From the NCBI GenBank assembly GCA_029204225.1, contig CM055107.1:10019472-10083471 (forward strand): a stretch of 64,000 bases of DNA, in the 5' to 3' direction. This document shows, in pieces, positions 57,079-64,000 of the stretch. This stretch comes from Diphasiastrum complanatum (taxonomy: Eukaryota > Streptophyta > Lycopodiopsida > Lycopodiales > Lycopodiaceae). Position numbers and translations under genes: made by a program. The first letter of the stretch is position 1. The number at the start of each line of letters is the position of its first letter. The notes beneath the pieces are model-generated. The model did no database searches and was not told the origin of the DNA. It worked only from the letters and a program-made list of their open reading frames with translations.

Positions 57079-59040
57079 ATATATATATATATATATATAT
57101 AAAAGACTTGAAATCTTTACCAGTTTTGACAAAACGTCAAAAAAAAAATTATCAGAAGATAAAATATTCGGAAGGTACGATGTATTATTTGTTGTTCATC
57201 CTCTTGCTTATAAAAACAAAAAACAAAAAGTTGAGATCCATTTTTTTTTGACAAAGATCAAAAATCACTATTTGTGTGAAATAATGAGCCTTGACAAAAA
57301 TTTTCTATTTATTTCTTTTAAATGCAACGGAGATTTGCCACAAAAGTTGTTTGTGCAATGTGTGTCTGAATAAAGAATCATCATTTAATGACTCTTGCTT
57401 TTGAAATCCATAGGGAATGTCTGCAATACATAATGTGTAAGGATTTTTTTTTTTTAAATTGAGATTACTCTACAATCTCTCTCCTTCTCAGTTTAAAAGC
57501 ACATCGATGCTTTTGAATAGATACGTCTCAATTGAATCTTCTTTCGCAACTGTCTCACCCCTTGCCAATCGTTTTCAATCTTTTTTTTTAGTCTTCACCT
57601 TTAATATGTGTCTTTTAAACTGCCCCGGAAGGACTTTTTCTTCTTATCTTCAACAATTTGAAAAAAAGAAAAAGAAATGCTTAGCAAAGAAAAAACTTAT
57701 GCTTCACAAAGTATTTGGATTTGTGTATTTTAACAGAGGATTTGTCAAAAAATTTATTTACAAGCACCCACACTTCAAAATAACATAATAAAAAATATAT
57801 AAAAAATTTGTTTCAATTAATCTAACAAAAAAAAAACTGAAATAAATATTTTATGCTAAGCAAAGCAATGTAATTACCTGGCTACGATGAAAGACAAGTT
57901 GATAAAAAATATCATACTTAATAAGACTCTACATTGGATTTTGAATCATATGGCAAGCTGGTTGAAATCTCTAGCCTTTGAAACTTTGACGTACTCTTTA
58001 TGAAAACATCTAATTCTTTGGATCACAGTCATCTTCATCTTGTAGTCTTGGTCAATGTTATGGTCTCAAACAAAAAGTTTAGCTTCTTCCACTGCCAATC
58101 TAGCAAAGGCAATGGCACTAACAATTCGGAAGGAAGCCATGTGTGGGTACTCTTGGGACAATTGCTTTTTGGCTTGAAGCTAATTCCTCAATTAAGGGTG
58201 CAAGGTAAACATCCATATTTTTCACTTCATGGTTTTCAAGAATAAGAAGTGCTAGCATTAGATGGCCCTTTTTTATGCTCAACCAAGGTGGTATGTTATA
58301 ATTCACCAGAACCACGGGCCAAGTAGACCATGTGCTTGCTTTTATGGAAAAGGGATTCACCCCATCTGTTGCAAGCCCAAACCTCACATTTCTAGAATCA
58401 CTCGCAAAACTTGGATATTGTTTGTCAATCAATGCAAGTGAATCTATGAATGCCCCTCGATACAAAAATAATAATATGAATCTAAATTTGAAAAATAAAA
58501 ATAAAAAACGGACCTACATTTGGCTGAGTCTACTAAAACTACAAAAGGTATAATTATAGCTTGTATATGATTCTTAAATTTAAGTTTTAGATTTTATTTT
58601 TTTTACGCCACTCCCTCCGGTTCTCGTCCTATTACTCTTTGTGCTTTCCCGTCAAAAACATCGTCTGAAATTTCTCAATTAAGTATCTCTTAAAAAATGA
58701 CTTCTGTGACACAGCCGGTTACAAATCTCAATTCCTCGTCTTCAAATTTAGATATTAGAGAAACAACATTTATCATTCATTTTGGTGAATTATAAGATAT
58801 TGGTTGATGATTCATAAGATTCAATTTACTCAGTCACGGATTTAAGTCAATCTACAGATCCTCGTCAGCTTGTTGACCGTCGACGCACAAGCTTTTCACA
58901 TATTCGAACAAGGCCCACTTCTCAAATCCCGAATTTGATCAAATTTAAAAGCGCTATATTTATTAAAAATCTTGAACCTTCTGATAGTGCAAAACTAATT
59001 AAGCCAAATGACAAGATTAATTTACAAATTTGACTTCAAA
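57079..59040. repeat. CACTA-related repeat unit, copy B
   Basis: About 1.96 kb between two TA tracts. Begins AAAGACTTGAAATCTTTACC, contains the small hairpin TTTTGACAAAACGTCAAAA, and matches copy A over most of its length. It includes the transposase fragment at 58118-58500. Confidence 0.85.
58118..58500 (-). pseudogene. CACTA (En/Spm, Transposase_21) transposase fragment
   Basis: The minus strand reads AFIDSLALIDKQYPSFASDS, RNVRFGLATDGVNPFSI, STWSTWPVVLVNYNIPPWLS, KKGHLMLALLILENHEVKNM and DVYLAPLIEEL. This is the conserved TNP2-type block (FAsDpRNVRLGLAtDGxNPF, WPVVLVxYNLPPW, DVYLxPLIxEL). No other part of the transposase and no CACTA inverted repeat was found. Confidence 0.88.
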
Positions 59041-59350
59041 ATATATATCTATATATATATATATATATATAGAAGAGAGTCTTTGAATCTTGACCAGTTT
59101 TGACAAAACGTCAAAAACAATTGATTAGAGAATAAAATATTTGAAAGGTACGATGTATTATCTGTTGTTCATCCTCTTGCTTATAAAAATTAAGCATAAA
59201 AAAAAAAACAAAAAGTTGAGATCCAATTGTTTTTGCAAAGCAAAGATAAAAAAATTACTATTTGTGTGAAATAATGAGACTTGACAAAAATTCCTATTTA
59301 TATTTTTTGAATGCAACAAAGATTTGTCGCAAAGCTTATTAAGTTGTTTA
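59041..59350. repeat. TA tract and start of repeat unit, copy C
   Basis: TA repeat (59041-59071) followed by the same start as copy B (CTTTGAATCTTGACCAGTTTTGACAAAACG...). It follows A and B as far as GTTTATGCAAT (about 59355), then diverges abruptly into the next gene remnant. Confidence 0.8.
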
Positions 59351-59378
59351 TGCAATTGAAAATTTACAGCTTCAAAGA

Positions 59379-60577
59379 ATGCACACACGATTTCAAAAAA
59401 ATCCAACATTACAAGGATCTCTACAAGGTCGAACTTGTTCTTCTGATGCTTTGAATGCTACAGCTTGGCTAAAACATTTTGTGGATGTGCATGGAAAAAA
59501 TATTTCCAAATTCATCATAATTTCACTTGTTAGATTACTCATAGTTTCTTGGGATGAGATTTTGGTTTGGTAAAGATTCCTAAAAAATCACGAATGATAG
59601 TATGTTCTATTTGCGAGTTGTTAAAATCTACCAAGCAATTTGCAAAGACCTATGATGAGAAATCTAAAAACTAATTAAATTTCAATACTTTTCAAAATTT
59701 GATTTCTATATTGAATGTCAAAATCACCAATATTATGATATCATAATATTTTTACTAAATAGCTTAGTTGTATTTTTAGTGGATGTTGCAAAAGCGATTC
59801 AAGTACACAGAGATTAACAAACAATTGAAAGACAAAAGTTGGTGGCCAAACATTGAAACAAATGTTTGAAGTCTCTGCAAAAGTATCTCAGCCTTGTTAT
59901 TGATGGCATGGATCAGAAAACAAACCATGTTATCTCATTTTGTCAGAGTGCCAAAGAATTTGAATTAGACATATTTTATTCAAGTTCATCTTGTTGGAGC
60001 ACTTGTGTTTAATGGTACATTTTGGAGTCGAAAGCATTTTTTAATGTCCCAATGTTCGAAATGATCCAAATTTGACAATCACCATTTTACAAAAGGTAAT
60101 TTGTGAGTTTGGTGATAATCTTCTGGAAATACTCTATTTGCAACTTGACAACACTGCTGGAGAAAATAAAAATCAAACTATCCTAGTTTACTTGTCCATG
60201 TTCGTAGAGAAAAAAAAATCTAGAAAAATAAAAATAGGTTTTTGTTGGTGAGTCATACCCACAATCAAATTGATCAGATGTTTAGTTGTTTTTCTAAAAG
60301 ACTGAGACGCAAGAAGACATTTTCTTTACCAGTGCTTCAGAGTATTGTCGAAGAATTATACGTGTCAAAGCCAAAGGTGTCATTAATTAAACACACTTAT
60401 GACTTTCATGAATATATTAAGACGTCGAATGAAATAGAGCATTGTGTTGCCACTATTAATGACATTAACTTTCAGCATCAGTTTGAAATCAAATGTATTA
60501 AAACTGGCATCACATTGTTATGGGGGGGCAAACAATTTTCAAGTTCAGTTTCATGGCTAACTTCTGAAGGAGTTTAA
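59379..60577 (+). pseudogene. DUF7869-like (RNase H-fold) gene remnant
   Basis: Pieces in three frames follow the order I recall for uncharacterised proteins with the domain named DUF7869, which look transposon-derived: ALNATAWLKHFVDVHGKN (59450); VKIPKKSRMIVCSICELLKS (about 59571); SLVIDGMDQKTNHVISF (about 59893); HLVGALVFNGTFWSRKHFL (about 59990); LYLQLDNTAGENKN (about 60132); FLLVSHTHNQIDQMFSCFSK (60240), then FSLPVLQSIVEEL. The IDGMDQ, LDNxxxENKN and HTHxxIDQxFS motifs are diagnostic. Frameshifts occur, one likely at the A run near 60211. The final 111 codons (60242-60577) are open. Function of the family is unknown; the pattern of conserved Asp/Asn/His hints at a nuclease or transposase-like enzyme. 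Confidence 0.7.
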
Positions 60578-60699
60578 TTTTTGCTAAATATAAATACTCT
60601 AATAGAGATTTGAAAAAAACTTTCTAGAGATTTATAGCAATCTGTAACGATCAACTATTTATACGAAAGACCTTGAAACTTATCTAGTAGGATATCTTA

Positions 60700-61027
60700 T
60701 CAGGTTTTAGATCGCAATTGTCAATTAGTCGTAATGCGTTGTCATCCATCCAGATAGGACTTTCAAATAAGTTACTTGCAAAGCAGTTAGAGCAAGTCTT
60801 TAGTTTCATATCAGGCAGAACAATAATTGTCATCCTTCGACATGTTCGACTTATTCGACTTTCGTCGGAGTCATCCGATATGTCAGAGCCACCTGTTGAG
60901 CAATTCCCGAGTATTTCTGCAGGCTGTGTAGAAACACGAAAAAAACTGCAAAATTGGATAATGAATGGATGTAGATTAAAGATCTATTATTCAAATGAAT
61001 CACTCCCGATAGTAGAATAATCCAACA
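60700..61027 (-). repeat. Copia 3' LTR, 5' part
   Basis: On the minus strand it starts TGTTGGATTATTCTAC at 61027, directly after a PPT, and aligns with the start of the LTR at 20965-22096. The other end (a CCGACA-type terminus) was not found, so it is truncated. Confidence 0.7.
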
Positions 61028-61037
61028 CTTTCTCTTA
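61028..61037 (-). other. Polypurine tract
   Basis: The minus strand reads TAAGAGAAAG just before the LTR start TGTTGGA. Confidence 0.75.
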
Positions 61038-61079
61038 ATCTGAATTCATGAATGCCTTGACCTTCAAACTTAGTTCTGC

Positions 61080-62050
61080 ACAAAACTCGACGCGGTTCAA
61101 GATGTATTCTCACCCATGATCAGTTTTGATCTGTTTCACTTTGTTTCTCGTGTATCTTTCTGTCCAGTTCACGTCTTCTGTAAACTTGTCGAGTGTTTCC
61201 GATTTGTTGTGAATAAAGTAGACTCTTGTGAACTTGTTGTAGTCGTCAATGAAAGTGATGTAGTATTTCGAGCCACCTACTGAGATCACATCGAAGGGTC
61301 CACAGATGTTCGAATGTATCGGCTCCAAAATCTTTGTCATTCTGAAGGAGTTCCTGATGAAGAAAACACATGACATTTTTCTTTTATGCACGCATCACAG
61401 GTTTTTCAGTTCGTTGCATTCGTGATGCTTAGTCATGTGATAGTTCCATGCTGGCTTGTCTGATATAATGCCATTGGATTCATGTGACATAATCTTCTAT
61501 GTCATAGAACATCTATAGATTCGTGAGCTTGGTGTGCTTGATCTATCAGTAGGCATACCTTTAGATGATACAAGTTTTCTTTTTCTCTTCCTTGTGTAAT
61601 CAATGTGCTGGTGCTGGCATCAATGACATTGCATGTTTCGTTTGAAAACGTCACCCGCATCCCAGCGTATGTTAGATTTGCAACTAAGAGCAAGTCTTGC
61701 TGTAGTGTGGGTTTGTACAAATAAAACATCATCTAATTTTCGATCTTTGTCGTTTGTGTTGAACTATAGCGAACCAATGCCAGTCACTTGATGTCTTGAT
61801 TCGTCTTCGAGAACTATGTATCTAGATGGATCTGTACTTCAAAAGTCAGACATTATTTGTCTAGATGTATGAAGTGAGAGGTTGCTCCTGAATCAAGGAT
61901 GATCTCTTGTGTGTCAGATGTCAAGGCTGCACACACACATTGAAAAAATGCCAATATTTTGAATGTTAACTCAAAAAAAAATTCAAAAACTTGAACATTT
62001 ATTATTTTGTTATAATTTATAGATATGAAAAAAATATAAGCTATCAATTT
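61080..62050 (-). pseudogene. Copia PR-integrase fragment, internal deletion to the PPT
   Basis: The minus strand reads a protease motif ILDSGATSHFIH (about 61890), LYKPTLQQDLLLVANLTYAG (about 61715), NLYHLK, then an integrase piece ILEPIHSNICGPFDV (about 61330; Asn stands where the first catalytic Asp is expected), YYITFIDDYNKFTRVYF and KVKQIKTDHG (about 61115). From there only about 80 bases separate it from the PPT and LTR, so the end of integrase, RT and RNase H are deleted. It belongs to the lineage of the 19.3-22.1 kb element. Confidence 0.85.
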
Positions 62051-62565
62051 TATTTTTCATTTCCAAATTTGACCTTAATAAACAAATTCATATGTGAATA
62101 ACTTATTGATTTAAAAAAAAATCAAAATCATGTCAATTTTTCAAACTTTGAACTTGAATCTAAAAAAGACAATTATAATTTTAAGTAAATTAAATGATTT
62201 AAAAACTCTAAGTTTTATTTATATTATTGTTTTAAAATTACACATTTTTTTACTTGTTTAAGAGTAATTTTAATGACTAGAATACTGAAATTTGATTTTG
62301 ATTGTATTTGACAAATTTATACAAGACAAAACTAAAAAAAGTGTGGAATTTTACTATTTGATAATCTGTAAAGATCATGTTATGTCTGACTTGAGAAGAT
62401 TTTAGAAAATACATGCCAAATTGAGCTGTTTGTTTTTCAATTTGAGAGATGATAGATAGTTTGTTGATTTTTTAAACGTATGTTGTTGTTTTTATTTGTT
62501 TGTTTGTTACAACTAGCGAGATAAGGTATACAGTCCTACACTCAAGATACTAGTCTAAGCATACC
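62051..62565. other. No gene recognised
   Basis: Very AT-rich sequence between the copia and gypsy remnants; no ORF of note. Confidence 0.45.
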
Positions 62566-62569
62566 AATC

Positions 62570-63023
62570 AAAGCAACAACACAAGGGAACAGGTGGTGGA
62601 TAAACCAGCCCAACCAAACCTAGATCGTACAGATCTAGCCCCCCAAGCTATGGATCAATCACAATCATGGAAAGAGAAATCACACTAGCAGGATGTAGCT
62701 ACCAATCAAAGAATCAAGCATACACTTGTGAGAGCCCAACAGGTATACTTATACCCTCCAAGGCCCATGCACCACTAGTAGTGCACTGTGACACCTCACT
62801 GGACACCTCTACAACCTATCTGGGCCACGTCATCTAGTTTCCTAATGGCTCACTGATAGACCCATACCAACTCCACCACCATGTGTTTAGGCCTACAACC
62901 ATTAATTATGACCATGTATACATAAGGGCCTCAATTTCCTTATAGTCATAATCAACTTACGGGTCGTTGGTCTGTCAGTCCCTGGCGTGGACACGCTGCC
63001 CAAGACCAGTCATGGGCATGACA
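62570..63023 (-). repeat. Ty3/gypsy 3' LTR
   Basis: On the minus strand it starts TGTCATGCCC at 63023, right after the PPT, and shares block order with the LTR at 11604-12045. The 3' limit near 62570 is approximate. Confidence 0.8.
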
Positions 63024-63036
63024 TTCTTCCCCCCTT
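63024..63036 (-). other. Gypsy polypurine tract
   Basis: The minus strand reads AAGGGGGGAAGAA immediately before the LTR start TGTCATGCCC. Confidence 0.9.
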
Positions 63037-63420
63037 ATTCAAGTTCTGTCCTCAGAACTTAGAACTGGAAAAGTTCTTCCTTAAGCTTCCTTCCTGTTCC
63101 CAGGAATCATCGTCGTCCGTACATCTCTTCCATCAAACCAGATGCTCGGTAACTATACGATTTCTCAATCGTTTAGTTCTTGTATCCAAGATCTTTTCGG
63201 GTTCAAGTCAAGATACACCCGATGATTCATCCAACAGGTCCAATTGATCTCCATATCCAAAATGCTCTCCTTCACGTAGACTCTTCTTGAGACGGCTTAC
63301 GTGAAATACTGGATGCACTTGAGATCCCTCCGGGAGCAAATTGATAAGCTAAGGAGCCGATTTTTTTCAAGATCTTATATGGTCCTCTATATCTAGGGGA
63401 CAATTTATAATGCTTGCCGG
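63037..63420 (-). pseudogene. Ty3/gypsy chromovirus integrase C-terminus with chromodomain
   Basis: The minus strand reads KLSPRYRGPYKILKKIGSLA (about 63405-63350), and in a shifted frame LPEGSQVHPVFHVSRLKKSL (about 63340-63280), then DLLDESSGVS, a stop, LEPEKILDTRTKRLRNRIVT (about 63205) and a chromodomain-like end, WKRCTDDDDSWE (63130-63095). The Trp before WKR is a TGA codon (63133-63135). This is the integrase tail of plant chromoviruses, whose chromodomain steers insertion to marked chromatin. At least one frameshift and three stops make it inactive. It is cut at about 63420 by another repeat. Confidence 0.85.
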
Positions 63421-63439
63421 TACACATTACACTCCTACT

Positions 63440-63900
63440 GTATATCACACGTGTGGATCCAAAAATAGCAAATATAGATCATTCTACACATAAAATTGCA
63501 TGCAATCACAAGTATAGTGCACCAATAAATAGTAGAACCCAAGAAAACCATGTATAAGCATGAAATGAGATAGAGAAGAGAGAATATCACTCTCTCTACG
63601 AGATATATCCTTTTATAGCAAGTCCAAACCCTATTTGGCCACTTGGTTGTCCCTCCAAAATGCTAACCCTACTATTTTTGGGTCTAGATTCCAAATACCC
63701 AACATTCAAATTTGAATCTACTCAAACTCGCCTTCTAACTTTCCCACACTTTCAAAAAGTGTTTATTCAAATGACATTTAGACTAATGAACTTTGAAAAG
63801 TCAATCTCTAAGTCTAAAAACAAAGTCGGCCTCAATATGCCAAATATGGAAATATAGCAAATATGATCAAACTAGTTGAGTCTTTTACAAGCTATAATAC
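63440..63900. repeat. LTR-like repeat, copy 2 (partner at 22990-23450)
   Basis: Matches copy 1 over about 400 bases in the same orientation, including GATCATTCTACACATA, GTGCACCAATAAATAGTA and ACTTTCAAAAAGTGTTTATT. It starts next to a CACACGTGTGG box (63446-63456) and interrupts the gypsy pol. Confidence 0.75.
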
Positions 63901-64000
63901 CATTTACTCGTAGTTTCTGTCAAAATAATGGTAAAATACATAATAATATGATGCGGATTTGTTATACGATTCACCAGGCAAGCGGTCCAAAATGCATTGA
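63901..64000. other. Window end, nothing recognised
   Basis: AT-rich sequence, probably still within the element that interrupts the gypsy remnant. Confidence 0.3.

Overview
The window is nuclear DNA from a land plant with a large, AT-rich, transposon-filled genome. The evidence is plant Ty1/copia elements primed by initiator tRNA-Met, a Ty3/gypsy chromovirus, a BED/DUF659 hAT transposon, a CACTA transposase piece, and two plant genes. A decayed DUF7869-like gene is a weak hint of a seed-free plant (lycophyte, fern or bryophyte), because I associate that family more with those lineages; this is inference only. No bacterial operons, CRISPR arrays, tRNA or rRNA genes were seen. Only two loci look like functional host genes: a short ER-membrane BAP29/BAP31-like protein (minus strand, 15299-15700) and a DEVIL/ROTUNDIFOLIA-like (DVL/RTFL) small polypeptide (plus strand, 45880-46119). 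Both are intronless over the coding part and carry a CT/GA-rich 5' leader; they are about 30 kb apart with no sign of a shared function. Layout: 1-3775 is a copia element (LTR end, PBS, leader, intact gag, pol truncated inside RT). 3780-5930 is a decayed relative with a tandem duplication. 6903-8900 is a minus-strand copia reduced to a gag-RT deletion junction between diverged LTRs. 9.8-12.1 kb holds an unclassified ORF, two local tandem repeats and a gypsy LTR with PBS. 13.2-16.5 kb is the BAP gene neighbourhood, with two SINE-like tRNA-related copies upstream. 19.3-22.1 kb is a minus-strand copia gag/PR remnant with PBS and a 1.1-kb LTR. 22.4-23.4 kb holds a copia RNase H fragment and an LTR-like repeat that recurs at 63.4-63.9 kb. 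23.5-26.7 kb has an orphan ORF with a possible signal peptide, a degenerate tandem repeat and another copia. 26.9-30.5 kb is a long decayed protein of unknown family plus a gag-like ORF. 31.1-32.1 kb has two copia fragments in head-to-head orientation. 35.0-39.6 kb is one copia fused into the gag of another. 40.5-43.1 kb is a minus-strand element carrying an open 319-codon ORF of unknown function and a gag-like ORF related to the one at 30 kb. From 49.1 to 60.6 kb lies a nested structure: tandem copies of a roughly 2-kb CACTA-related unit separated by TA microsatellites, a 6.2-kb hAT element (50848-57078) inside one TA tract, and the DUF7869-like gene remnant. 60.7-62.05 kb is a copia deletion derivative on the minus strand. 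62.57-63.42 kb is the 3' end of a gypsy chromovirus, interrupted by the repeat that runs towards the window end. Almost every transposon ORF is broken, many by single C-to-T changes that make TAG or TGA codons, so these elements look old and silenced. Boundaries of repeats are read by eye, and all family assignments rest on motif recognition, not on searches.
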